The notes under the pieces: generated by a model
What the model was told of the DNA's origin: nothing
Seen by the model: only the letters and a program-made list of their open reading frames with translations
Database searches by the model: none
Position numbers and translations under genes: made by a program
In this document: one piece after another, positions 39,203-47,936 of the stretch
Layout of the letters: each line of letters opens with the position of its first letter
Numbering within the stretch: position 1 is the first letter of the stretch
Assembly (NCBI RefSeq): GCF_000739695.1
Contig: NZ_BBIO01000009.1
Coordinates: 1-64,000 of the forward strand
Origin: Tepidicaulis marinus
GTDB taxonomy: Bacteria; Pseudomonadota; Alphaproteobacteria; Parvibaculales; Parvibaculaceae
DNA: 64,000 bases
Direction of reading: 5' to 3'

Positions 39203-40186
39203 ATGAGCCCGGAGGAAACATTCGAAAACCTGCGCCCCCACGCCATGCGCGTCGCCTACCGCCTGCTCGGCACGCTGGCGGAAGCTGAAGACGTGGTGCA
39301 GGAGGCCTGGCTGCGCTGGTCGCGCGTGCAGGCAAGCGAAATCCGCTCGCCCAAAGCCTGGCTCACCACCACGGTCACGCGCCTTGCCATCGACCAATTG
39401 CGCGCGCAAAAGGCCCGCCGGGAAACCTATCCCGGCCCCTGGCTGCCCGCCCCGCTCATCGAATTCGACCTCGACCATCTGCCGGACGAAAAGACGCCTT
39501 CGCCTGAAGACAGGATCGCCCTTGCCGATGATGTCTCCCTGGCACTCATGATGGTGCTGGAACAGCTCGGGCCGGAAGAGCGCGCCGCCTTCATCCTGCG
39601 CGAGGCTTTCGACACGGAGTATGGCGAGATCGCCCGCATCCTCGGCAAGTCGGAGGCCGCCTGCCGCCAGATCGTCAGCCGCGCCCATAAACATATCCGC
39701 GCCGGCAAACCGCGTTTCGAGCAAACGAAAGACCAGCACAGCTCCCTGCACACGGCCTTCCTGCAAGCTCTGCAATCGGGCGATGTGGAAGCCTTCGGCA
39801 GGCTCTGCGCACAAGATGCGGTGCTGCTTTCGGATGGCGGGGGCAAGGTGCAGGCCGCGCTCAACCCGCTATACGGGCGCGACCGGGTGACCCGCTTCAT
39901 CCTCGGTCTCGCGCGCAAATGGGTGCGCTGGGTGGAAAGCGGCCGGCTGCCCGGCCAGACGCTGGAATTTTACAGCGCCCGGATCAACGGCCTGCCCGGT
40001 TTCGTCACTTTTACCGGCGAAGAAATCTATATGAGCGTTGCCCTCGATACGGATGATGAAGGCCGCATCTCCCATGTCTATATGATGCGCAATCCCGACA
40101 AGCTGAAACATGTGCACCGCCCACCCGGCCCGCCCACGCTCAGCTTCGACTTGCGCGCGGGAACCATCCCCGGCGGCACCTCTTAG
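39203..40186 (+). CDS. ECF41 (SigJ-like) RNA polymerase sigma factor with SnoaL-like C-domain
   Basis: A 327-aa extracytoplasmic-function sigma factor: region 2 (about 10-75), region 4 (about 115-165, GEIARILGKSEAACRQIVSRA) and a C-terminal NTF2/SnoaL-like domain (about 180-300). Three ECF41 marks are visible: WLPAP at W80 between regions 2 and 4, DGGGK at D211, and NPDKL at N297. In this group the C-domain, not an anti-sigma protein, controls activity. It follows the four-TM gene with TAAGGA overlapping the stop. Confidence 0.93.
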   Translation: MSPEETFENLRPHAMRVAYRLLGTLAEAEDVVQEAWLRWSRVQASEIRSPKAWLTTTVTRLAIDQLRAQKARRETYPGPWLPAPLIEFDLDHLPDEKTPSPEDRIALADDVSLALMMVLEQLGPEERAAFILREAFDTEYGEIARILGKSEAACRQIVSRAHKHIRAGKPRFEQTKDQHSSLHTAFLQALQSGDVEAFGRLCAQDAVLLSDGGGKVQAALNPLYGRDRVTRFILGLARKWVRWVESGRLPGQTLEFYSARINGLPGFVTFTGEEIYMSVALDTDDEGRISHVYMMRNPDKLKHVHRPPGPPTLSFDLRAGTIPGGTS

Positions 40187-40207
40187 AACATCCTGCGAAA
40201 ACGCCCT

Positions 40208-41191
40208 TCAGAAACGCTTGGCAAGCGGGTGATGGGTTTCCACCAGCGTGCGCAAGCGCTCTTCAAGCACATGGGTATAAATCTGCGTCGTGGAAATATC
40301 CGCATGGCCGAGCAATTTCTGCAAGGAACGCAGATCCGCGCCGTTCGCCAGCAAGTGGCTGGCAAATGCATGGCGCAGCACATGCGGGGAAACCTGGCGC
40401 GCATCGATGCCCGCCTCGCGGGCCACGTCTTTCAGGATTTGCGCAAAGCGGTGCCGGGTTAAATGCGGTTCCTTGCCGCGCGAGGGAAAGAGCCAGGGGT
40501 TGCCCTCACCCGCTTTCTCCGCCCGCAGCGGCAAATAAAGATAAACCGCATCGCGCGCCGCCTCGGTCAGCGGCACGGTGCGCTCTTTATTGCCCTTGCC
40601 TTTAACGAGGATCAGCCGCGCCTCTCCCGTCACCGCCCGCAAGGGAAGGCTCACAAGCTCGCTGACGCGCAGGCCCGTTGCATAAAGAAGCTCGAGCAGA
40701 CAGACCGTGCGCGCATTCTTATAGGCAAGGCGCAGCTCCGCCTCCGCCGCGCCGCTTGCGCTTCTGCCCGCGCAGAGCCGGGCCGCTTCCAAAAGCCGGT
40801 CCACTTCTTCCACGCTTAACGTGCGCGGCAAGCTGCGCGGGCGTTTCGGCCCTTCGATCGCCGCGCTCGGATCATCGGGGCGCAGCCCTTCGGCAAAGAG
40901 AAACTGATGAAGCTGGCGAAGCGAGGAAAGCCGCCGCGCCGCTGTCGTTTCCGCCAGCCCCTCGCTGGCGATCAGGCCGAGATATTTGCGGATATCGGCG
41001 GCGGCGGCAGTTTCAAGCGAGCGCTGGCGGGTACGCAAAAAGGCGGTGTAATCCCGCAAGTCCCGGAAATAAGCATCAATGGTGTTTTTCGAGGCGCCGC
41101 GCTCGGCCTGCATCATCTCGAAAAACATCTCGACGAGACGGGCATCCGCCCCGCCGATGGTTTTTCCCTCCGATGCTTTTTGCCGCCCCAT
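40208..41191 (-). CDS. xerD: Site-specific tyrosine recombinase XerD
   Basis: Resolves chromosome dimers at dif together with XerC. The 327-aa protein has the SAM-like core-binding N-domain and a catalytic domain with all active residues: R in ATGLRVSEL, K in VKGKGNKERTVPL, H-x-x-R in SPHVLRHAFASHLL, LGH and the nucleophile Y305 in TTQIYTHV. ATG 41191 with AAGGGA upstream fits; earlier in-frame starts would overlap the upstream gene. It is 13 bp after the secreted-protein gene. This is core, not a mobile-element integrase. Confidence 0.95.
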   Translation of the reverse strand: MGRQKASEGKTIGGADARLVEMFFEMMQAERGASKNTIDAYFRDLRDYTAFLRTRQRSLETAAAADIRKYLGLIASEGLAETTAARRLSSLRQLHQFLFAEGLRPDDPSAAIEGPKRPRSLPRTLSVEEVDRLLEAARLCAGRSASGAAEAELRLAYKNARTVCLLELLYATGLRVSELVSLPLRAVTGEARLILVKGKGNKERTVPLTEAARDAVYLYLPLRAEKAGEGNPWLFPSRGKEPHLTRHRFAQILKDVAREAGIDARQVSPHVLRHAFASHLLANGADLRSLQKLLGHADISTTQIYTHVLEERLRTLVETHHPLAKRF

Positions 41192-41204
41192 CCGATTTTT
41201 CCCT

Positions 41205-43115
41205 TTAGGCAGGCGGCACGCGCCCCGCCTCGCTTGCCGCCAGCAGCGCATCGAGCGCCAGGCGGAAAGCCTCCTCGCGCAGCCCGACTTTCAGCAGCGC
41301 CGACACCATATTGGCAAGCGCCTGCGGGTGAAGATCGTCAATGCCGGTCTTGCCCGGCAGCGCCAGAGTGAGGAGCACCGTCTCCCCGCGCCGACCGGCA
41401 GTGCTTGCCTCATCCAGGGCGCGCAGCAGCTGCGGGCCGGGCATCAGCCCGTCCGGCAGCTCGCCGCTATCGAGCAGCGCCGTCCAAAGATCGGGGCTGA
41501 GCTGATAGCCGAGCGCATCGAGAAGCAGCGCCTCGCGCGCCGCCACCGCCCGCACGCGCCCGCCTTCGCCGATACGCAGTTTGAGCTCGGCGCTTGCCGC
41601 CGCAAGATCGGGCTCCACCCCGCGCTTGCCGGTCAAAAGCCGCACCATGCCTTTCAGCTCATCGAGCTGCGGCGTGCGGTGGCCTGCCTCGCTGAGCGCT
41701 GCAAGCCACATGGAGGCGCGCACCCGCTCTTCATTGACGATAAGCGCGCGCACGAAATGCCCGCCCAGCACCGGATCGCCCCCGCGCGGGGGAATGGAGG
41801 CGATGATGGGACCGAGCACGCGGGCAAGCATCCGGAAATCTTCGGAAGTTTCCGCCGCCGCAAGCCCGCCGCTGACAAGCACCGCCTTATCGCCCGGCAC
41901 GTTTTCATCCGACAGGGTCTTGTAAAGCGCGGCGCGGGCCTGCCAGGCCTCATCCGTCTTTTTAGGAAGCGTTGCGCCGGCATAAAGCGCGGCAAGCTCA
42001 TGCGGGGCGGCAAGATAAGCGGCGACGGCTTTCTCGCCTGCCTGAATGCGCAGGCCCATATCGAGACCTTCCCGGCGCATCATGTCTGCGAGCAGGGAAG
42101 GCTCGGCAAGGGAGACGGCATCGGCAGGCAGCGCCCGGCCCGCGGCAAGATAAAGCGCATAACGAAGCGGACCGAGCCGGCCCGGCGCCGGGGCATCGAG
42201 TTTCAGGCCGTCCGTCTTTTGCGCGAGAAGCGAATAGAAAAGCGCGTCTTCCATACCCTGCTCGCGGGCAAGGTCGGCGGTCAGATTGGCGGCCACCGTC
42301 TCACCGGCCTCCGCCTGGCAAAGCGCCGTCAGTTTTAAGCTGAAAGCGGCAAGCGGATCGCCCAGCGGGTCGCTGCCCACCGGAAGAAGGTCGAGCGAGC
42401 GGCAGGCTTCTTTCACATCACCGGCGGCAAGAAAGGCTTCGGCGCGCAGCTTCGCCGAGCCCGCATCCATCTTGACCCGCTCACGCCCGGCAAAGAGCCG
42501 GCGCACCGCCTCGCTTTCACCGGCCGCCATCAGCCGCTCGAGACGCAAATAAAGGATGGACTGGCCCGCCGTTGCGCCCGAAGGGGGCGCGGCGCTCGAC
42601 AGCAAAAGCCGGTACTGCAAATCATGCAGCGAGGGCTGAAAGAGCGGCGCAGAAAGCTCGGGCAACAGGCGCTCGGCATCGCGCCGGTTCGTGCCCTGCC
42701 ACATGCGCGCGCCGAGCCCGCCTTGATCCTCCGTCAAAAGCCCGATGCTCGCCTCACCCACATCGCCAAGCACACCCACCTCGATGCCCGCCTCCAGCGC
42801 ACCGGGGCGGGGGGAAATCTGGCGCGGCGGCAGGTCCGGCGCTTGCGGTGCCTGGCCGCCCGGATAAAGCAGCAAAGGCCCCGCACCGCCCGGCGCTTCT
42901 TCAGGCAGCGTGTGTTCGCCTTCGGGAAGGTCCGGCAGATTTTGCGGGACAAGCTGCACCGGTCCGCGCGGCACCTGGCGGTCCGGCTGCGGGCTTTCCG
43001 GCGCCTCCTGGGCGAACGAGCGCGGCAGCGCAATGACAGTCAGCGCTGCAAGGACATAAAGGGAAACCGCCAGCCGGGCGGATCGCCGGGCGGCTTTATT
43101 TGGGGAACGCGTCAT
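41205..43115 (-). CDS. Hypothetical secreted protein, 636 aa
   Basis: A large exported protein I do not recognise. It has a signal peptide (ARLAVSLYVLAALTVIALP, cleavage near SFAQE), a Pro/Gly-rich segment (about 40-130), then about 500 Ala/Leu-rich residues in short helices resembling TPR-like or alpha-solenoid repeats. It starts inside the previous small gene (20-bp overlap, different frame) and is followed by xerD at 13 bp. The position between aroK and xerD recurs in Alphaproteobacteria as far as I recall. Function unknown. Confidence 0.8.
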   Translation of the reverse strand: MTRSPNKAARRSARLAVSLYVLAALTVIALPRSFAQEAPESPQPDRQVPRGPVQLVPQNLPDLPEGEHTLPEEAPGGAGPLLLYPGGQAPQAPDLPPRQISPRPGALEAGIEVGVLGDVGEASIGLLTEDQGGLGARMWQGTNRRDAERLLPELSAPLFQPSLHDLQYRLLLSSAAPPSGATAGQSILYLRLERLMAAGESEAVRRLFAGRERVKMDAGSAKLRAEAFLAAGDVKEACRSLDLLPVGSDPLGDPLAAFSLKLTALCQAEAGETVAANLTADLAREQGMEDALFYSLLAQKTDGLKLDAPAPGRLGPLRYALYLAAGRALPADAVSLAEPSLLADMMRREGLDMGLRIQAGEKAVAAYLAAPHELAALYAGATLPKKTDEAWQARAALYKTLSDENVPGDKAVLVSGGLAAAETSEDFRMLARVLGPIIASIPPRGGDPVLGGHFVRALIVNEERVRASMWLAALSEAGHRTPQLDELKGMVRLLTGKRGVEPDLAAASAELKLRIGEGGRVRAVAAREALLLDALGYQLSPDLWTALLDSGELPDGLMPGPQLLRALDEASTAGRRGETVLLTLALPGKTGIDDLHPQALANMVSALLKVGLREEAFRLALDALLAASEAGRVPPA

Positions 43116-43239
43116 TTTCCATGACTTTCTGAACGGGCTGCACCTGCGGCGGATCGGACTGCGCAAGAAAGATCAGACCTGCAAAAACGGCACCGGCCAA
43201 AACGGCCACGACAACCAACATGCGCACAACGCCCGCCAT
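43096..43239 (-). CDS. Small membrane protein, 47 aa
   Basis: Starts MAGVVRMLVVVAVLAGAVFA, a single membrane helix, then a short Pro/Gln/Asp tail (QSDPPQVQPVQKV) that would lie in the periplasm. AAAGGGG lies 6 nt upstream of the ATG. Its end overlaps the start of the 636-aa secreted-protein gene, which makes co-translation likely. Too short for family assignment. Confidence 0.7.
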   Translation of the reverse strand: MAGVVRMLVVVAVLAGAVFAGLIFLAQSDPPQVQPVQKVMENDAFPK

Positions 43240-43657
43240 TCTTATCCCCTTTGACTTGATGCCGCCCGCCCGGCCACAACCGGCCTCATGGCTCAAACGG
43301 CACATTCCGCGCAGCTTGCCCGCAGGCTGAGGCGAAATTTTGGCAGCCTCTCGTTTTATCCATACTGGGCAAACCTGGCCGATTAAGGCATAAGTCCTTG
43401 TTAAAACACGGCCCTGCAGCCCCTTGACGGGTCCCGCCCAGCTAGACCCTCCGAGCCAATCTTGTAGGATGCCCCTGGATGCAGGATATCGCGGTCTTCA
43501 CCGTTCTATCCGGCTTTACCGCATCCTGCCAGATGTGATGCCGGATGTGATGGAAGGCGAGGATAGGCAGGGGTAAAGCGGAATTCAACTTGCGGAGCCA
43601 CCCTTTGGCGCCGGGCCGCAAGCGGCGTTCGAACCGACGAGCAGGAAAAAGAGCAAG
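43240..43657. other. Divergent non-coding spacer upstream of aroK
   Basis: 418 bp between two divergent operons. It contains a GATGTGATG direct repeat (43532-43540 and 43546-43554) and a TTGACG at 43424-43429 that has no matching -10. No tRNA or small RNA signature was found; promoters for aroK and for the small membrane gene must be here but cannot be fixed by eye. Confidence 0.4.
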
Positions 43658-44290
43658 ATGACGCGCAGCGGCAAATCGGCAAAACCGGTCCCAAAACCCG
43701 GCACGGGTGAGGCAAGCACCGCCTTGCCCGAGGAAGCCCATGGCGCGCTACGCGAAAAAATCGGCGCACGCTCCCTGGTGCTGGTCGGCCTTATGGGCGC
43801 CGGCAAAACCACCGTCGGCAAACGGCTCGCCCACCGGCTTGGCCTTTCCTTCGTCGACGCCGATGCCGCGATCGAGGAAGCGGCGGGAGAAAGTGTCAGC
43901 GAAATCTTCGAAAATCACGGCGAACAATATTTCCGCGAGGGCGAGCGGCGCGTCATTGCCCGTCTGCTCGATGAAGGGCCTTACGTGCTGGCAACGGGAG
44001 GCGGCGCCTTCATGGATGAAGGCACGCGGGAGAATGTTGCGGCCAAGGGCATTTCCATCTGGCTGCATGCCGATCTTGATATTCTGGTGGAGCGGGTCTC
44101 CCGGCGGGGCGGGCGTCCCTTATTGCGCAAGAAAGACCCTGTTCAAGTCATGAAAGACTTGATGGATACGCGCTACCCCATATATGCGCAGGCTGACATC
44201 CGCGTGGAAAGCGGTGAAAGCAGCCATGACGCCGTCGTCGAGGCGATCTTGCACGCCTTGAAAGATTATTTCGAAGGACAAAACCAATGA
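43658..44290 (+). CDS. aroK: Shikimate kinase
   Basis: Phosphorylates shikimate in aromatic amino-acid synthesis. The 210-aa product has a Pro/Lys-rich 35-residue N-terminal extension, Walker A GLMGAGKT (44-51), the shikimate motif DADAAIEEAAG and ATGGGAF. It overlaps aroB by 4 bp (ATGA). Confidence 0.96.
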   Translation: MTRSGKSAKPVPKPGTGEASTALPEEAHGALREKIGARSLVLVGLMGAGKTTVGKRLAHRLGLSFVDADAAIEEAAGESVSEIFENHGEQYFREGERRVIARLLDEGPYVLATGGGAFMDEGTRENVAAKGISIWLHADLDILVERVSRRGGRPLLRKKDPVQVMKDLMDTRYPIYAQADIRVESGESSHDAVVEAILHALKDYFEGQNQ

Positions 44291-45420
44291 GCAAGGGTCA
44301 ATCCGCGGCCCCTGAAAAAGTAAACGTGGCGCTGGGCGAGCGGGCTTATGACATTTTTGTCGGCCCCGGCCTGATCGCCCGCGCCGCAGACTATCTGGAA
44401 CCTGTCCTGCGCCGCCCGCGCACCGCCATCATTACCGATGAAACCGTGGCCGGCCTCCACCTGCCCGCCCTCACGCAAAGCCTCGATGCCGCCGGCATCC
44501 GCCATGCGCATCTGGCGCTGAAACCGGGCGAGCAGACGAAATGCTTTGCCGAACTGGAGCGCGTTACCGCCTTTCTTCTGGAACAAGGCATCGAGCGCTC
44601 GGACATGGTGATTGCCCTTGGCGGCGGCGTTATCGGCGACCTGACGGGTTTTGCCGCCTCGGTCCTGCGCCGGGGTACCGATTTCGTGCAGATCCCGACG
44701 ACGCTTCTCTCCCAAGTCGACAGTTCCGTCGGCGGCAAGACCGGCATCAACACGCCCCATGGCAAGAACCTGATCGGAGCCTTCCATCAGCCCCGCCTGG
44801 TGCTTGCCGATACCGGCGCACTCGCCACCTTGAGCGAGCGGGAGTTTCTGGCCGGCTATGCCGAAGTCGTCAAATACGGGCTGATCAACGACCGGGATTT
44901 CTTCGATTGGCTGGAGGCCAATCTGGACGCCATAAAACAAGGCGACGCAGCCGCCCGCACCCATGCCATCGTCAAAAGCTGCCAGGCGAAAGCTGCCGTC
45001 GTCGCCGAGGATGAGCGCGAGGGCGGCGTGCGCGCCCTGCTCAATCTCGGTCACACATTCGGCCATGCGCTCGAAGCGGCAACCTCTTACGATGCGCGCC
45101 GTCTCGTACACGGCGAGGCCGTTGCCATCGGCATGGTTATGGCGTTCGAATTTTCCGCCATGCTGGGGCTTTGCCCGGGCCAGGACGCAGGCCGCGTCAA
45201 AGCCCATCTGAAACGGGCGGGCCTGCCCACTGCGCTTGGCGACATTCCCGGCACTCTGCCCGGCGCCGAAGCGCTGGTCGGCCTCATGGCGCAGGACAAA
45301 AAAGTCGTGGACGGCAAGCTTACCTTCATTCTGGCCCGCGGCATCGGCAAGAGCTTCATCACCCGCGATATCGACACCGGCGATCTGCAGCGCTTCTTGA
45401 GCGAGCGGGAGGCCGCCTGA
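44287..45420 (+). CDS. aroB: 3-dehydroquinate synthase
   Basis: Second step of the shikimate pathway, NAD- and metal-dependent cyclisation of DAHP. The 377-aa enzyme shows ALGGGVIGDLTGFAAS (NAD), the PTTLLSQVDSSVGGKTGIN active-site block, KNLIGAFHQP and metal ligands in NLGHTFGHALE and HGEAV. Translation is coupled to aroK upstream (4-bp overlap) and to the CBS protein downstream (1-bp overlap). Confidence 0.98.
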   Translation: MSKGQSAAPEKVNVALGERAYDIFVGPGLIARAADYLEPVLRRPRTAIITDETVAGLHLPALTQSLDAAGIRHAHLALKPGEQTKCFAELERVTAFLLEQGIERSDMVIALGGGVIGDLTGFAASVLRRGTDFVQIPTTLLSQVDSSVGGKTGINTPHGKNLIGAFHQPRLVLADTGALATLSEREFLAGYAEVVKYGLINDRDFFDWLEANLDAIKQGDAAARTHAIVKSCQAKAAVVAEDEREGGVRALLNLGHTFGHALEAATSYDARRLVHGEAVAIGMVMAFEFSAMLGLCPGQDAGRVKAHLKRAGLPTALGDIPGTLPGAEALVGLMAQDKKVVDGKLTFILARGIGKSFITRDIDTGDLQRFLSEREAA

Positions 45421-46700
45421 TGGAATATCTCGGGCTCTTCTGGACCGTCCTCGTCGTCTTCGTCCTGCTCGGCCTTTCGGGGTTCTTTTCCGGCTCCGAA
45501 ACCGCGCTGACCGCCGCCTCGCGCGCGCGCATCCACCGCATGGCCGAAGAAGGCGACAAGCGCGCCAAACTCGTCAACCGGCTGATCGGCGATCCTGAAC
45601 GGTTGATCGGCGCCATTCTGCTCGGCAACAATCTCGTCAACATTCTGGCCTCGGCGCTTGCCACGACCGTGCTGCTGACGGTGTTCGGTGAGGCGGGCGT
45701 CGTCTATGCGACGCTGATCATGACGGCCCTCATCGTCATTTTCTCCGAGGTGCTGCCCAAGACCTATGCCATCACCAATGCCGACCGCATGGCGCTCACC
45801 GTTGCACCCGTGCTGCGCTGGGTGGTGCTGGTCTTCGCGCCCATCACAAGAGGCGTGCAATTCATCGTCCGCCGCACGCTGTCGCTCTTCAACATCAACA
45901 CGGACGACACGATGCATGTGCTCTCCGCCCATGACGAGCTGCGCGGCGCAATCGACCTGCACCACCGCGAAGGGGCGGTGGTCAAGCGCGACCGGGACAT
46001 GCTGGGCGGCATTCTGGACCTCGCCGATCTTGAAGTCGGCGAAATCATGGTGCACCGGAAGAACATCGTCATGATCGACGCCAATCTGCCGGTTGAGGAA
46101 ATCGTCGCGGAAGTCCTGGCAAGCCCCCATACGCGCGTGCCGCTCTGGCAGGACGAGCCGGAAAACATTATCGGCGTCATTCACGCCAAGGACCTTGCCC
46201 GCGCGCTTGCCCATGCGCGCGGCGATGTTTCGCAAATCTCCGTCACCCAGCTTGCAAGCGAGCCCTGGTTCGTGCCGGACACGACAAGCGTGCAGGCGCA
46301 GCTCAATGCCTTTCTGCGCCGCAAGAACCACTTCGCCCTCGTCGTCGATGAATATGGCGCGCTGATGGGCCTCGTGACGCTGGAAGACATTCTGGAAGAG
46401 ATCGTCGGGGAAATTTCCGACGAGCACGATGTCGACCGGCTCGACATCCGCCCGAAGCCCGATGGCACCGTGGTGGTCAACGGCTCGGTGACGCTGCGCG
46501 ATCTCAACCGAGCCATGGACTGGTCATTGCCCGATGACGAGGCAACCACCATTGCCGGGCTTGTCATCCATGAAGCCCAGACGATCCCTGAGGTCGGGCA
46601 GATCTTTTCTTTTCACGGCTTCCGCTTCGAGATCGTGCGCCGCCAGCGCAACCAGGTAACGGCCCTGCGCATCACGCCGCTGCCGCCGTCCGATTCTTAA
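45420..46700 (+). CDS. CNNM/HlyC/CorC family membrane protein (DUF21, CBS pair)
   Basis: A 426-aa inner-membrane protein: DUF21 (about 1-190, with FFSGSETALTAASRARIH and EVLPKTYA), a CBS pair (about 205-325, MVHRKNIVMIDANLPVEE and EYGALMGLVTLEDILEEIVGEI) and a C-terminal CorC_HlyC domain (about 340-420). Relatives export magnesium or affect cobalt and magnesium resistance. ATG overlaps the aroB stop (TGATG), chosen over longer frame starts that lie inside aroB. Confidence 0.93.
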   Translation: MEYLGLFWTVLVVFVLLGLSGFFSGSETALTAASRARIHRMAEEGDKRAKLVNRLIGDPERLIGAILLGNNLVNILASALATTVLLTVFGEAGVVYATLIMTALIVIFSEVLPKTYAITNADRMALTVAPVLRWVVLVFAPITRGVQFIVRRTLSLFNINTDDTMHVLSAHDELRGAIDLHHREGAVVKRDRDMLGGILDLADLEVGEIMVHRKNIVMIDANLPVEEIVAEVLASPHTRVPLWQDEPENIIGVIHAKDLARALAHARGDVSQISVTQLASEPWFVPDTTSVQAQLNAFLRRKNHFALVVDEYGALMGLVTLEDILEEIVGEISDEHDVDRLDIRPKPDGTVVVNGSVTLRDLNRAMDWSLPDDEATTIAGLVIHEAQTIPEVGQIFSFHGFRFEIVRRQRNQVTALRITPLPPSDS

Positions 46701-46722
46701 AAAAGCGGGCAGAGCGGCGCGC

Positions 46723-47001
46723 TTAGCCCTTCGCCGCCTCTTCCGGCGTCTGCGCTTTCACGGCCAGCGCGTGCACGGGATTATCCATCAGCTCGGCCAC
46801 GGCCTTGTTCACCATCCGGTGACGCTCGATCCGGGACTTGCCATCGAAGGCCGGGGAAACAATATAGACATTGAAATGCGTTTCCCCTTCCGGCCGGGCG
46901 CCGGCATGGCCTTTGTGTTTGGCGGATTGGTCCGAAATTTCCAGAACCTCTGGCGCAAGCGCCGTTTCCAGCATGCCGCGCATCGTCTCTGCCACGCCCA
47001 T
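46723..47001 (-). CDS. BolA family protein
   Basis: A 92-aa BolA/IbaG-type protein; relatives work with monothiol glutaredoxins in iron-sulfur and iron homeostasis. The family motif RIERHRMVNKAVAELM and VHALAVKAQTP are clear, and the histidine used for cluster ligation is present in ERHR. AAGGAG precedes the ATG. Divergent from the J-domain protein, convergent with the CorC-like gene. Confidence 0.95.
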   Translation of the reverse strand: MGVAETMRGMLETALAPEVLEISDQSAKHKGHAGARPEGETHFNVYIVSPAFDGKSRIERHRMVNKAVAELMDNPVHALAVKAQTPEEAAKG

Positions 47002-47168
47002 CTCGCATCTCCTTCAAATGACGCCCAGGTTTACTGACGTCTAACGCGTTTTGTGCTTTTCTATCGGGCTCGGCAGGCGGGCGGCAAGCCGTCCGCGCGC
47101 CGAAGCCCCGAAAACCGGGCGAAAGCCTAAAACCCGTGTAACCTTATGGACACTAGAACCTGACCGCC

Positions 47169-47798
47169 GTGAAGCTGAACTCGAAATATTTCGATATGAT
47201 CCGCATCGCCCCGCGCAAGGCCAAGAATGCCGAGCCGGAGGTGCGCCAGTGCCAGCATCCCGGCTGCGAGGCACCGGGCCCTCACCGGGCACCCAAAGGC
47301 CGCTTGCCGGACGAAAAACCGCCCGTCGAGGACTTCTATTATTGGTTCTGCGCCGATCACATTCGCGAGTACAACCGGGCGTTCAACTATTTCGAGGGCA
47401 TGTCGGAGGCCGAGCAGACCGCCTACCGGGAGCAAATGGCCACCGGCTACCGGCCGACCTGGAAAATGGGCGTCAACTCCTGGGCAGGGCAGGCAGCCAA
47501 GGGGGACGCGACGTTTTTCGACGATCCGCTGGGGCTCTTCAAATACCGCAATACCGGCCCCGGCGAGCGGCCCCAAGAAGAAGGCCCGCGCCGCCGCCCG
47601 CCCCGCAATGCGGAGCGCAAGGCATTGGAGGCATTGGGCCTTGACGAGACCGCGGCCTTGAACGACATCAAGGCAAGGTATAAGGAACTGGTCAAAAGGT
47701 TTCACCCCGACGCAAACGGGGGCAACAGGGCTGCTGAAGACCAGTTACGCAAGGTCATCCAAGCGTATGACTATCTTAAAAAAAGCGGCTTCTGCTAA
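47169..47798 (+). CDS. J-domain protein with C-terminal J domain
   Basis: A 209-aa DnaK co-chaperone. The J domain is at the C-terminus (about 150-209) with HPD in KRFHPDANGG; the N-terminal two thirds (KYFDMIRIAPRKAK, CQHPGCEAPG, FYYWFCADHIREYNRAFNYF) is conserved in Alphaproteobacteria and carries a CxxxxC-like cysteine pair. Start is GTG 47169 with no good Shine-Dalgarno, chosen because it gives the usual MKLNSKYFD. It lies between bolA and cobS in an arrangement common in the class. Confidence 0.92.
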   Translation: MKLNSKYFDMIRIAPRKAKNAEPEVRQCQHPGCEAPGPHRAPKGRLPDEKPPVEDFYYWFCADHIREYNRAFNYFEGMSEAEQTAYREQMATGYRPTWKMGVNSWAGQAAKGDATFFDDPLGLFKYRNTGPGERPQEEGPRRRPPRNAERKALEALGLDETAALNDIKARYKELVKRFHPDANGGNRAAEDQLRKVIQAYDYLKKSGFC

Positions 47799-47800
47799 TC

Positions 47801-47829
47801 TTCCCTGCATTTTGCATATTTGCAGGGAA
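47801..47829. terminator. Hairpin after the J-domain gene
   Basis: TTCCCTGCA, 11-nt loop, TGCAGGGAA, 2 bp after the stop codon. The 9-bp stem is followed by an A-run rather than a T-run on the plus strand, so it may be a weak terminator or an RNA 3' end stabiliser. Confidence 0.45.
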
Positions 47830-47936
47830 AATAATGGGGCGGAAGGGCAGTAAACTCCCCGATCAAGGGTGCCCGGCAATGCGGCGTCGCCGCACCATCC
47901 GCCTGAGTTTGATGTAACGGACGTAGTGGACGGACC

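Noticed and set aside
40208-41191. Integrase of a genomic island
   Set aside because: Motifs and neighbours identify XerD; there is no flanking tRNA or direct repeat and no cargo boundary.
43424-43429. TTGACG as -35 of an aroK promoter
   Set aside because: The sequence 16-18 bp downstream (CCCTCC) is not a -10 box.
47830-47936. Cobalamin riboswitch upstream of cobS
   Set aside because: The leader is only about 100 bp and lacks a B12-box-like sequence.
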